NCBI GenBank assembly: GCA_902796005.1 | Contig: CADBNF010000092.1 | Location: forward strand, 1 to 64,000 | DNA: 64,000 bases | Source of the DNA: an uncultured Lachnospiraceae bacterium | GTDB taxonomy: Bacteria > Bacillota > Clostridia > Lachnospirales > Lachnospiraceae | Reading direction: 5' to 3' | In this document: one piece after another, positions 10,440-18,566 of the stretch | Position numbering within the stretch: position 1 is the first letter of the stretch | Layout of the letters: each line of letters begins with the position of its first letter | The notes under the pieces: generated by a model | Seen by the model: only the letters and a program-made list of their open reading frames with translations | What the model was told of the DNA's origin: nothing | Database searches by the model: none | Position numbers and translations under genes: made by a program

Positions 10440-11107
10440 ATCTGTGGCTGTTCTCCGCTGAAAAAGTCAAATGCCCGGAAAGCCTCGTGCCGGGGCAGAA
10501 CGGAAAAGGTAACCCGCTTCCCTGTCGAAGGCTCCGTAAAGGAAAGGGCGTGGGAGCAAAGCGCCGGAAATCCCTTTCCCTTAAAATCAGTATTATACTT
10601 CATATCTTCGAGAATTGGAAGCCTGAGGTTTGCCAGTTGGGCCCGAATTTGATGATGTCTTCCGGTCAGCAGATTTATCCGCAGCAGGGATTTGCCTTCC
10701 TTCGTCTCCAGAAGCCTGTAATCCAGCACGGCCTTTTTCGCCTCCGGCGTATGTTCCGGCACCACCCGGGCCAGATTGGTTTTTCTGTCCGTCAGGAGAA
10801 AATCCGTCACCCGGCCTTCCTTTTCTTCCGGAACGCCCTCCACCGCCGCCAGATAGGTCTTTTCGATACGCCCCTCCGTAAGCTGCCTTGAAAGCGCTGC
10901 CGCGCTTTTGCGGTTCAGGGCAAAAAGCACAAGGCCCTCCACCGGCTGGTCCAGCCGGTTGATGAGGGACAGATGGTCATAGCCTTCCCCTCTAAGCAGG
11001 TGCTCCAGGTCCTCCGCCATCGGATTGCCGGTCTGCACGGGCAGCCCCGCCGGCTTATATACACACAGAAAATCCTTACGTTCACAGATTTTTACGAATT
11101 TGCTCAT
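10436..11107 (-). CDS. RluA-family pseudouridine synthase
   Basis: The 223-residue product has the RluA signature with the catalytic aspartate in INRLDQPVEGLVLFA, preceded by VYKPAGLPVQTG and followed by RINLLTGRHHQIRAQL. These enzymes isomerise uridine in rRNA or tRNA. It is shorter than RluD and has no S4 domain, so the target is uncertain. The start at 11107 has AGGTGA upstream. A TATAAT box on the minus strand (11178-11173) without a good -35 is the likely promoter, divergent from the ferredoxin promoter. Confidence 0.85.
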   Translation of the reverse strand: MSKFVKICERKDFLCVYKPAGLPVQTGNPMAEDLEHLLRGEGYDHLSLINRLDQPVEGLVLFALNRKSAAALSRQLTEGRIEKTYLAAVEGVPEEKEGRVTDFLLTDRKTNLARVVPEHTPEAKKAVLDYRLLETKEGKSLLRINLLTGRHHQIRAQLANLRLPILEDMKYNTDFKGKGFPALCSHALSFTEPSTGKRVTFSVLPRHEAFRAFDFFSGEQPQI

Positions 11108-11202
11108 GATTTTTTCACCTGTTTTCCGGATAATCTGGGTGGTATCCGGGATCAAATGCAAAACTTTACTGAATTATACAGGATAAAAGGGAATTTTTGT
11201 AC

Positions 11203-11231
11203 TTGTATTTCGGAAAACTTTACTTTATAAT
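11203..11231 (+). promoter_or_regulatory. Promoter of the ferredoxin gene
   Basis: TTGTAT (11203-11208), a 17-bp spacer and TATAAT (11226-11231) lie about 45 bases before the start codon. Confidence 0.75.
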
Positions 11232-11275
11232 CTACCTTGCTGTTTTGATTATTATGTTTTACAAGGAGGAATAAA

Positions 11276-11446
11276 ATGGCACGCAAGATTACTGATTCCT
11301 GCATCAGCTGCGGTACCTGCGCAGGTGTTTGCCCCGTTAAGGCTATCGACAATGGTGATGAGCATTACGAAATCAACGAAAGCACCTGTGTCGACTGTGG
11401 CGCATGTGAGGCTGCCTGCCCCGTACAGGCTATCGTAAACGAATAA
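11276..11446 (+). CDS. 2[4Fe-4S] clostridial-type ferredoxin
   Basis: The 56-residue protein has two CxxCxxCxxxCP clusters (CISCGTCAGVCP from residue 9 and CVDCGACEAACP from residue 38), the classic low-potential bacterial ferredoxin carrying electrons between oxidoreductases and hydrogenase. AAGGAGGA precedes the ATG by 5 bases. It is a single-gene unit with its own promoter and terminator, and its codon choice looks like a highly expressed gene. Confidence 0.97.
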   Translation: MARKITDSCISCGTCAGVCPVKAIDNGDEHYEINESTCVDCGACEAACPVQAIVNE

Positions 11447-11455
11447 TTTGCACCG

Positions 11456-11489
11456 AAAAACGGGGAGCGTTCAGCTCCCCGTTTTTATT
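11456..11489. terminator. Bidirectional terminator between ferredoxin and dnaB
   Basis: An 8-bp stem CGGGGAGC/GCTCCCCG (11461-11468 with 11474-11481) is flanked by an A run on the left and TTTTT on the right. It can therefore stop transcription from both sides. The dnaB stop codon lies in the right-hand T run. Confidence 0.88.
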
Positions 11490-12819
11490 TCGGATGCTCC
11501 ATACTCATAAAGCGTGTATAGTCCGCAAGCCATACCAGATTCACGGTCCCGATGGGGCCGTTTCTTTGTTTGGCCAGTATCAGCTCCGCCATTCCCTTCT
11601 GCTCGGAATCCTTGTGGTAATATTCGTCCCTGTAGAGGAACATTACCACGTCCGCATCCTGCTCGATGGCGCCGGATTCTCTCAGGTCGGAAAGCATGGG
11701 CCGGTGGTCCGTCCGGCCTTCCACCGCACGGCTTAACTGGGAAAGGGCGATAACGGGTATCTGCAGCTCCCTGGCCAGGGCTTTGAGTCCCCTGGAAATA
11801 TCGGAGATCTCCTGCTGCCTCGAATCCGACTTTCCGGACCCGCTCATGAGCTGGAGATAGTCGATGAAGATGGCGTCCAGGCCGTGCTCCAGCTTGTATT
11901 TGCGGCATTTGGATCGCACCTCCCGGACGGTGATGCCGGGGGTATCGTCGATCATCAGTCTGGATTCGCCGATGATGCCGGCGGTCTCAATAAGCCGTCC
12001 CCAGTCCTCGTCCTTCAGGCTGCCGGTACGCAGGGACATGGAGTCCACCCGGGCGCCCATGGCGAACAGACGGGTCATCAGCTGCTCCTTCGACATTTCC
12101 AGGCTGAAAATCATAACGGATTTTCCCTGCCGGAAGGCCATATGCTCCGCCATATTCAGTGCCAGGGCCGTTTTGCCCATGGAGGGCCTGGCCGCCAGCA
12201 GGATAAGGTCCGAGGGATTGAAGCCGGAGGTCTTGTAATCCAGGTCCGCAAATCCGGTGGGCACACCGGTAATGCCGCCCCTGGTGCGGGAGGCCTTTTC
12301 GATATTCTCCAGGGTATCCATGACCACCCGGCGGATGGGCACCAGCTCCCCGTTATCCTTCTGCTGGAACAGGGCGAAAAGCTTCTTCTCCGACTCCTCC
12401 ACGATGTCCGACACCGTATCCCGGTTCAGGTAGCAGGCGTTCTCCACCTCCTCCGCCGCCCGTATAAGCCGGCGCAGCAGGGCCTTTTCACTGACAATGG
12501 TGGCATACTCCCGTACATTCACACTGGACACCGGATTGCCCATCAGATCCCGGACGAAATCCAGATCGGATATCTCCGGGGGCACGTTTTTCTCCCGCAG
12601 ACGGTTCTGCAGGGTAATCAGGTCCACTGCCCTGCCTTCATTGAACAGCTCGACCATGGCGTCAAAGACAATACCGTACTGGTGATGGTAAAAATCATCC
12701 CCCGTAAGGATTTCCGACGCCATCTGAATCGCATCCCTGCCCATGAGCATGGAATACAGCACCGACTGTTCCGCTTCGGCGCTGTGGGGCAGTATTCTTT
12801 TAATCAGTGCCTCTTCCAT
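11485..12819 (-). CDS. dnaB: Replicative DNA helicase DnaB
   Basis: The 444-residue hexameric helicase unwinds DNA at the replication fork. The N-terminal DnaB domain begins LPHSAEAEQSVL, Walker A is ARPSMGKTALA, Walker B sits in AIFIDYLQLM, and the C-terminal RecA-like part has ALSQLSRAVEGR and LSDLRESGAIEQDAD. Length is normal and no intein is present. GGAGAG lies before the ATG. It is last in the ssb-gdpP-rplI-dnaB cluster, the usual Firmicutes neighbourhood. Confidence 0.98.
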   Translation of the reverse strand: MEEALIKRILPHSAEAEQSVLYSMLMGRDAIQMASEILTGDDFYHHQYGIVFDAMVELFNEGRAVDLITLQNRLREKNVPPEISDLDFVRDLMGNPVSSVNVREYATIVSEKALLRRLIRAAEEVENACYLNRDTVSDIVEESEKKLFALFQQKDNGELVPIRRVVMDTLENIEKASRTRGGITGVPTGFADLDYKTSGFNPSDLILLAARPSMGKTALALNMAEHMAFRQGKSVMIFSLEMSKEQLMTRLFAMGARVDSMSLRTGSLKDEDWGRLIETAGIIGESRLMIDDTPGITVREVRSKCRKYKLEHGLDAIFIDYLQLMSGSGKSDSRQQEISDISRGLKALARELQIPVIALSQLSRAVEGRTDHRPMLSDLRESGAIEQDADVVMFLYRDEYYHKDSEQKGMAELILAKQRNGPIGTVNLVWLADYTRFMSMEHPK

Positions 12820-12855
12820 AATTCTCTCCGTTTACCGCCCGGTTAAGCCGACGGG

Positions 12856-13302
12856 TTATCCTCTGGTGACAAATACCTTAAGCTGGGCGGTCACTTCGGG
12901 ATGAAGACGAATCTTCACCTCGTATTCGCCCAGCTCCTTGATGGAGCCGTCCATCAGGAATTTCTTCTTATCCAGATCCAGGCCTGCCTGGTCTTTGGCT
13001 GCATCCGCCAGCTCCTTCGCGGAAATGGCGCCGAAGGCCTTTCCGCCCTCTCCCAGCTTCAGGGACAGCTGCACGCTGGTCCGGCCGATTTCCTCCGCCA
13101 GGGCTTCCGCCGCGGCTTTTGCTTCCGCCGCTGCCTTGGCTTCCTTTGCCTTGCGGGCCTTAAGCTCGTTCATGTTTTTGTCCGTGGCTTCCACACCGAG
13201 TTTTTTCGGCAGGAGCATGTTCCGGGCATAGCCGTCGCTCACCTTCACCACATCACCCTTTTTTCCCAGGGATTTTACGTCTTCAAGCAGAATGATTTTC
13301 AT
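12856..13302 (-). CDS. rplI: 50S ribosomal protein L9
   Basis: The 148-residue product has the L9 N-terminal signature VKSLGKKGDVVKVSDGYARN, a long connecting helix rich in Ala, Lys and Glu, and the C-terminal domain ending VKIRLHPEVTAQLKVFV. L9 binds 23S rRNA near the L1 stalk. Its start overlaps the gdpP stop (ATGA), with GGAGGAGAG upstream. Confidence 0.97.
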   Translation of the reverse strand: MKIILLEDVKSLGKKGDVVKVSDGYARNMLLPKKLGVEATDKNMNELKARKAKEAKAAAEAKAAAEALAEEIGRTSVQLSLKLGEGGKAFGAISAKELADAAKDQAGLDLDKKKFLMDGSIKELGEYEVKIRLHPEVTAQLKVFVTRG

Positions 13303-15368
13303 ATCTCTCCTCCGTCAAGCATTTGTTCCAGGGTTTCAGACAGCCTGTCCACCGCTTCCTCCAGGGAAACGCCCTTAAGCTGCGCGCCGGCGATGCTCAA
13401 ATGGCCGCCGCCCCCCATTCTTTCCATCACCAGCTGCACATTGACCTCGTCGATGGCTCTGGCGCTTATGTAAACCACATCCTGATATTTCGTCAGGACA
13501 AAGGAGGCCTTGACCCCCACGATATTCAGCAGTTCGTTGGCCGCCTGGGCGCCTACCACCGCCGGGTTCTCAAGCCCCGTAGCCGGGCAGACGGAAATCG
13601 CATAGCTGGCCCGCAGAAGCTTTACGTTCTTGATGGTTTCGCCCTTGGCCAGGTAATCGTTCAGGTTTTCCCGGAACATCTTCCTGACCCGGGTGGCGTC
13701 GGCGCCGCTTCTGCGCAGATAGGCAGCGGCCTCAAAGGTACGCACACCGGTCTTCTGCAGGAAATTGTTGGTGTCCAGGATAATGCCGGAATACAGGGCA
13801 TCCGCCTCTGCCGCCGTCAGCTTGACCGTCGTATCGAAATACTGCAGGATTTCCACCACCATCTCACAGGTGGAGGAGGCATAGGGTTCGATGTAGGACA
13901 GGACGGAATTGCTGATGTCCTTGCTGCCTCTTCTGTGGTGGTCCAGGACAACGATGTTTTTCGTCTTTTCCAGCAGACGGTCGCATTCCGTATACTCCGG
14001 GTTGGTGGTATCCACCACCAGGAGCACCGTCCGTTCATCCACCAGCTCCAGGGACTGCTCCGGAGAAACGATAACCCCGTTCATGTAGTCCGGATCCTCG
14101 GCAAAGGACTCCAGCAGCGGCTTCATGGCCGAAGTGGTATTGTCCACTACGATATGGAAGCGCTTGCCCATGGCCCTGGCCGCCGCACAGATGCCCACCG
14201 CGGCGCCGAAGGCATCGGCGTCGATGTTCCTGTGGCCCATGCAGACCAGGCGGTCGTAGTTGCTTAAGATTTCGAACAGGGCATGGGCCTTCACCCTGGA
14301 TTTTACCCTGCTGCTCTTCTCCGTAGCCTGGGATTTGCCGCCGAAATACCGGATGCCGTCGCCGTCCTTGACCGCAGCCTGGTCACCGCCCCTGCCCAGG
14401 GCAAGCTCGATGCACATCCTGGCCGCCTCAAAGTTGCCCATATAGCTTCCCTGGTTAACGCCGATGCCGATGCTGATGGTGGGCACGTTGGTCATCCCCT
14501 TGGAAAGCTCGGGCTTCAGGTTCTTAATCACCTCGAGGATCTGGAAACGGCTGTCCATCAGCTTGGCAAAGGAACCGTTCCGCATGAAAATGATGAATTT
14601 GTCCCGTTCGAATTTGCGGATGACCGCGTCGAGGCCGTTGAAATACTCCGTCAGCTTCCGGTCGATCACGGCGGTTACGATGGAACGCTCCACCTCTTCT
14701 ATGCCCTCAAGGGTTTCCTCATAGTTGTCCAGATACAGAAGGCCCATGACGGCGGTTTCGTTCTCGTACCGGGTCTTGTACAGCTGCAGCTCCGTTGTAT
14801 CAAACATGGAAACCGCAAACAGATGGGCCAGGTCCTCCGCCGGCACGTCCGGAAAATCAAAGGCCTGCACGTCGCCGTAATCCGCCAGCAGCCGGATATA
14901 TACCCGGTACTGCCGGTCATGGTGGCTGATTTCCAGGGAAATCTCCGTCCCGTGGTGGGGAAGGATATCAAGGGTAATCCCGTTTATAACCTCCGAAATC
15001 AGCTCTTTTTTAAGCTTTGGCGCATCCTCCGTAATGGCGGCGAAGGCGGGATTGAACCACAGGATCCTGCCCGTCCGGTCCAGGATGGAATAGGGGAAAT
15101 CAAACCGCTCCATCTGGTAAACCGACAGGGAGGAATAGGAAGCTGCAAAATCCACCAGGGCCTGGAGGGCGCTTTTTCTCTTCACAAAATAATAAATGAC
15201 TATGATGACAATATAGGCGATGATCCCGAAGGTCATGGCCAGGCCGCCGTAAAAGCCCAGGGTGTAGACCCAGATATTCACCGCAACCAGAAGCAGGGTA
15301 AGCCCCAGAAGGAACCGCGTATAGGCGGCCAGCTGGCTCCTGCTGAACTGTCCACCGGAGTCGTTCAT
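13299..15368 (-). CDS. gdpP: Cyclic-di-AMP phosphodiesterase GdpP
   Basis: The 689-residue membrane enzyme hydrolyses c-di-AMP. It has two N-terminal membrane segments (about 14-55), a degenerate PAS-like domain, a degenerate GGDEF domain around LGRGGDQAAV, then DHH motifs (GHRNIDADAFG and VVLDHHRRG) and a DHHA1 domain ending GGGGHLSIAGAQL. This order is that of B. subtilis GdpP. It is coupled to rplI downstream. A GC-rich terminator lies between it and ssb, so read-through or a weak promoter must supply transcription. Confidence 0.95.
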   Translation of the reverse strand: MNDSGGQFSRSQLAAYTRFLLGLTLLLVAVNIWVYTLGFYGGLAMTFGIIAYIVIIVIYYFVKRKSALQALVDFAASYSSLSVYQMERFDFPYSILDRTGRILWFNPAFAAITEDAPKLKKELISEVINGITLDILPHHGTEISLEISHHDRQYRVYIRLLADYGDVQAFDFPDVPAEDLAHLFAVSMFDTTELQLYKTRYENETAVMGLLYLDNYEETLEGIEEVERSIVTAVIDRKLTEYFNGLDAVIRKFERDKFIIFMRNGSFAKLMDSRFQILEVIKNLKPELSKGMTNVPTISIGIGVNQGSYMGNFEAARMCIELALGRGGDQAAVKDGDGIRYFGGKSQATEKSSRVKSRVKAHALFEILSNYDRLVCMGHRNIDADAFGAAVGICAAARAMGKRFHIVVDNTTSAMKPLLESFAEDPDYMNGVIVSPEQSLELVDERTVLLVVDTTNPEYTECDRLLEKTKNIVVLDHHRRGSKDISNSVLSYIEPYASSTCEMVVEILQYFDTTVKLTAAEADALYSGIILDTNNFLQKTGVRTFEAAAYLRRSGADATRVRKMFRENLNDYLAKGETIKNVKLLRASYAISVCPATGLENPAVVGAQAANELLNIVGVKASFVLTKYQDVVYISARAIDEVNVQLVMERMGGGGHLSIAGAQLKGVSLEEAVDRLSETLEQMLDGGEI

Positions 15369-15385
15369 CTGTTTCTCCTCAGCAA

Positions 15386-15423
15386 TAAAAATCTGCAGGC
15401 GGCGCTTTGCCGCAGCCGCCTGC
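15386..15423 (-). terminator. Terminator after ssb
   Basis: On the minus strand a 9-bp GC stem (15423-15415 with 15403-15395) and an 11-nt loop are followed by AGATTTTTATT. It lies between ssb and gdpP and probably attenuates the operon. Confidence 0.7.
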
Positions 15424-15441
15424 CTGTCTTTTAATACCTAA

Positions 15442-15909
15442 TTAATGGAAAGGAAGCTCTTCGTCGATGCCGTCGGGGATGTTCATGAAATCATCCTCAA
15501 GGGCCGGTGCCGGCGCCGGGGCAGCGGGCCGGGAATAGGAGGATTCCTGACGGGGCTCGGAATAATTCTGGGCACCGGATGCGGAAGCGGCCTTGCTCTC
15601 GGCGAATTCCTGCTCCTCCACCACTACGTCGGTGGTGTAAACCTTATTGCCGTCGCGGTTGGTATAGCTGCCGGTCTGAATCCTTCCGGTAATGGCGATC
15701 TTCGTTCCCTGGTGCAGGTACTTTTCCGCGAACTCCGCCTGGCGGCCGAAGGCCACACAGCCGATGAAATCCGCGCTCTGCTCGCCGTCCCTGCGGAACC
15801 GTCTGTCCACCGCGAGGGTATATCTGGCCACGGCCGTGGCATTTTCCCCCTGGGAATAGCGGATATCCGGGTCTCTTGTCAGTCTTCCCATAAGAATTAC
15901 TTTATTCAT
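15442..15909 (-). CDS. ssb: Single-stranded DNA-binding protein
   Basis: The 155-residue OB-fold protein begins MNKVILMGRLTRDPDIRYS, with WT-like core residues and a Ser/Pro/Ala-rich linker, and ends in an acidic tip, GIDEELPFH. SSB coats single-stranded DNA, and the tip recruits repair and replication proteins. The last residue is His after the usual Pro-Phe, a slight departure from the DDDIPF type. Unlike the usual Firmicutes rpsF-ssb-rpsR order, no rpsF or rpsR is next to it. It has its own promoter. Confidence 0.96.
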   Translation of the reverse strand: MNKVILMGRLTRDPDIRYSQGENATAVARYTLAVDRRFRRDGEQSADFIGCVAFGRQAEFAEKYLHQGTKIAITGRIQTGSYTNRDGNKVYTTDVVVEEQEFAESKAASASGAQNYSEPRQESSYSRPAAPAPAPALEDDFMNIPDGIDEELPFH

Positions 15910-15980
15910 CTCTTGCTCTCCGTTTTCGTAGATTTTTGTTGAAAGGGCATACGCCCGTTTAAGCGCATTACGGTTTCTGT

Positions 15981-16009
15981 ATCATAGCATACTCGGCGAA
16001 AGAAGTCAA
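15981..16009 (-). promoter_or_regulatory. Promoter of ssb
   Basis: TTGACT (16009-16004), a 17-bp spacer and TATGAT (15986-15981) read towards ssb. Confidence 0.75.
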
Positions 16010-16059
16010 TTTTAGGCATTTTAAACGAACGCAATTGCCCGGGTTTTTGCAAATCCGTA

Positions 16060-16088
16060 TTGCAGTCCTTTTTCTTTATTGTTATACT
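16060..16088 (+). promoter_or_regulatory. Promoter of the first URO-D-family gene
   Basis: TTGCAG (16060-16065), a 17-bp spacer and TATACT (16083-16088) lie 45 bases before the start codon. It is divergent from the ssb promoter 51 bases away. Confidence 0.7.
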
Positions 16089-16133
16089 TGGTTTAATTGG
16101 ATTTTTGGATTACTTAAGGAGGAACTGCAAGCC

Positions 16134-17222
16134 ATGAAGAAAATACCGTTTGACGAAAAAGAACTGAAAGTTATCGGCGAGACCAAAGTCAGACTCGGCG
16201 CGGGCACCGCGAAAATTTACGATACACCCATCAGCCTGGCGGAAGGCGCCGTTGCCGCTTTCCGGGATCACGATCCCTGCTGGATTCCCACCGGCGTGGA
16301 ATCCCAGAATTTCTGCCCGTCCATCCAGCCCGACAACATCGCCAGAGGCTTTGTTATTGAGGGTCACCCCTGGCCGGAAGAATACACCACCTACAAGGAT
16401 ATGTTCGGTGTGGAATGGGTATACGTTCCCCAGGTCGGCGGCTCCATGGTGAAGCCCGGCTCTCCCCTGCTTGAGGACATCACCCAGTGGAAGGAAGTCA
16501 TCAAGTTCCCGAACATCGACGAGTGGGACTGGGAAGGCAGCGCCGAGGCCAATAAGGAGTTCCTCAGTACCGGCAAGGCCAACGTCATGATGCTGCTGAA
16601 CGGCTGCTGGTTTGAGCGTCTTATCTCCTTCATGGACTTTGAAGGCGCCGCCCTTGCCCTGATCGACGAGGATGACGTGGAGTACGTCAAGGAGCTTACC
16701 CACGAGATGACCAGTCTCTATATCAAAATCATTGACAAATCCGTGGAATACTACAATCTCCACGGCATCTGCATCCACGACGACTGGGGTTCCCAGATGG
16801 CGCCCTTCTTCTCCGAGAGCGTAGCCCGTGAGGTTTACCTTCCGGAAATGAAGCGTTTCGTGGATCACGTACATTCCAAGGGCCTGTTCTGTGACCTGCA
16901 CAGCTGCGGTCACAACGAAAGCCGCGTACAGGTATTCATCGATGCCGGCTTCGACACCTGGACCCCCATGGCCATGAACGATACCGTTGCGCTGTATGAG
17001 AAATTCGGCGACAAGATCGGCATCGGCGTCATCAACGACCGCAAGTTCGATCCCGAGACCGCTACCGAAGAGGAGCAGCGGGCCTGCGCAAGGGAATTTG
17101 CAGAGCGGTTCTGCAAGCCCGGCACCTTCTGCACCTTCTCCCATTACAACAGGGACCAGCTGACGGATGCTTTCCGGGAAGAGCTTTACAAAGCCTCCCG
17201 AATTGCGTATAGTAGAGCTTAA
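16134..17222 (+). CDS. URO-D/MtaA-superfamily protein, probable methyltransferase (copy 1)
   Basis: The 362-residue product belongs to the uroporphyrinogen decarboxylase superfamily, but it is more like corrinoid methyltransferases than HemE. It has HDDWGSQ (215-221) and LHSCGHN with a His-x-Cys pair (256, 258). In MtaA/MtbA the zinc ligands are H-x-C plus a third Cys about 77 residues later, and Cys333 here is at about the right distance. AAGGAGG precedes the ATG. It is about half identical by eye to the next gene. No corrinoid protein or hem gene is nearby. A methoxy-group demethylation role is inference. Confidence 0.75.
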   Translation: MKKIPFDEKELKVIGETKVRLGAGTAKIYDTPISLAEGAVAAFRDHDPCWIPTGVESQNFCPSIQPDNIARGFVIEGHPWPEEYTTYKDMFGVEWVYVPQVGGSMVKPGSPLLEDITQWKEVIKFPNIDEWDWEGSAEANKEFLSTGKANVMMLLNGCWFERLISFMDFEGAALALIDEDDVEYVKELTHEMTSLYIKIIDKSVEYYNLHGICIHDDWGSQMAPFFSESVAREVYLPEMKRFVDHVHSKGLFCDLHSCGHNESRVQVFIDAGFDTWTPMAMNDTVALYEKFGDKIGIGVINDRKFDPETATEEEQRACAREFAERFCKPGTFCTFSHYNRDQLTDAFREELYKASRIAYSRA

Positions 17223-17238
17223 GCAGTTTGGTTTTTTC

Positions 17239-17266
17239 GGAGCTGCCGTAACGGCAGCTCCTTTTT
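17239..17266 (+). terminator. Terminator between the two URO-D genes
   Basis: A perfect 10-bp stem GGAGCTGCCG/CGGCAGCTCC (17239-17248 with 17252-17261) with a 3-nt loop is followed by TTTTT. The second gene therefore depends on read-through or on a promoter not recognised. Confidence 0.85.
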
Positions 17267-17303
17267 ACAAAGAAGGCCATTGCCACAGCAAAGGAGGAGA
17301 ATT

Positions 17304-18395
17304 ATGCTGGCAAAGATTCCCTTTTCTCCCGATGAACTGAACATCATCGGCAGCCACATCAGTACAAAATCCATGTCCTTCGGCGGACCGGCGCCCATGT
17401 ACAATACGCCCATCACCCCGAAGGAGAATTTCTTCCACGCCCTCAGAAGAGACGGGGAAGCCCTGTGGATTCCCACCATGTCCGATATCCTGACCATTGA
17501 GTCCCGGGTAAACGTGGACCATATCGCCCGGGCGGAAGTCATGGATATGGGCGAGCCCCTTTCCCTGGAGGAAAAAGGCGGCAAGGATATGTTCGGCATC
17601 GAGTGGGTATTCGTTCCCCAGGTGGGCGGCTCCATGGTGAAGCCCGGCGCACCCGTGCTGGAGGATGCCAACGACTGGCCGGAGGTTATCAAATTCCCGG
17701 ATGTGGAGGCCATGGACTGGGCGGCCTGCAAGGAACTGAATTCCTGCATGAACGAAACCAAAAGAGCCTTCCAGGTGACCTTCCAGAACGGTATTTTCGA
17801 GCGTCTGATTTCCTTCATGGATTTTGAAGGCGCTGCCCTTGCCATCATTGACGAGGACCAGCAGGATGCGGTGCATGCCCTCTTCGACAAGCTTGCGGAT
17901 ATGTACATCGCCATGATCGCGAAGTACAGGGAATGCGTAAATATCGAAGGTGTGCATTTCCACGATGACTGGGGTTCCCAGAGATCACCCTTCTTCTCCG
18001 CGGCAACCTGCAGCGAAATGATCGTACCCTATCTGAAGAGAATCGCGGACTACTGCCATTCTGAAGGCATGTTCTTCCACCAGCATTCCTGCGGCAAGAA
18101 CGAGCTGCTGGTACCCTGCATGATCGAAGCCGGCGTGGATATGTGGTTCCCCCAGAGCATGAACGATACCGCCATGCTCGTGGAAAAATACGGCGACAAG
18201 CTCATGTTCGGCGTATATCCACAGATTCCGCCCGAGGCCACACCGGAACAGATAGACGAAGCGGCGAAAGCCTTTGTCGAGCAGTATGCTCCCGGTTTCC
18301 CGGAGAAGCCGGTTATGATGGTGGGCTTCATGGCCCCGCCCGAATTCTCTCCGGCAGTGTATAAGTATTCCAGAGAATACTTTGCAACCCACTGA
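17304..18395 (+). CDS. URO-D/MtaA-superfamily protein, probable methyltransferase (copy 2)
   Basis: The 363-residue paralogue of the preceding gene shares KDMFGIEWVFVPQVGGSMVKPG, ERLISFMDFEGAALA, HDDWGSQ (220-226) and QHSCGKN (His261, Cys263). It has no cysteine after residue 272, so the third zinc ligand expected of MtaA-like enzymes is missing, unlike in copy 1. AAGGAGGA precedes the ATG at 17304. The pair arose by tandem duplication and has diverged, perhaps to a different substrate or a non-catalytic role. Confidence 0.75.
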   Translation: MLAKIPFSPDELNIIGSHISTKSMSFGGPAPMYNTPITPKENFFHALRRDGEALWIPTMSDILTIESRVNVDHIARAEVMDMGEPLSLEEKGGKDMFGIEWVFVPQVGGSMVKPGAPVLEDANDWPEVIKFPDVEAMDWAACKELNSCMNETKRAFQVTFQNGIFERLISFMDFEGAALAIIDEDQQDAVHALFDKLADMYIAMIAKYRECVNIEGVHFHDDWGSQRSPFFSAATCSEMIVPYLKRIADYCHSEGMFFHQHSCGKNELLVPCMIEAGVDMWFPQSMNDTAMLVEKYGDKLMFGVYPQIPPEATPEQIDEAAKAFVEQYAPGFPEKPVMMVGFMAPPEFSPAVYKYSREYFATH

Positions 18396-18412
18396 TAATA
18401 ATCTGATGACCG

Positions 18413-18447
18413 GCACCGGGCAGCTTTGCTGTCCGGTGCTTTTTTTG
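18413..18447 (+). terminator. Terminator after the second URO-D gene
   Basis: An 11-bp stem (18413-18423 with 18429-18439, one G-T pair) and a CTTTG loop are followed by eight T. Confidence 0.9.
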
Positions 18448-18486
18448 TCCGCGCACCGCCTGTCTGCCCGGGAATTGATCAATTCA

Positions 18487-18515
18487 TTGATTTTCCCGCA
18501 CACCTGTGCTAAAAT
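18487..18515 (+). promoter_or_regulatory. Promoter of the glycosyltransferase pair
   Basis: TTGATT (18487-18492), a 17-bp spacer and TAAAAT (18510-18515) lie 51 bases before the first glycosyltransferase start. Confidence 0.65.
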
Positions 18516-18566
18516 GCCAGAGGTGATAAACCGCATATCTTTACATCTGAGGAAATCATTTAATTC

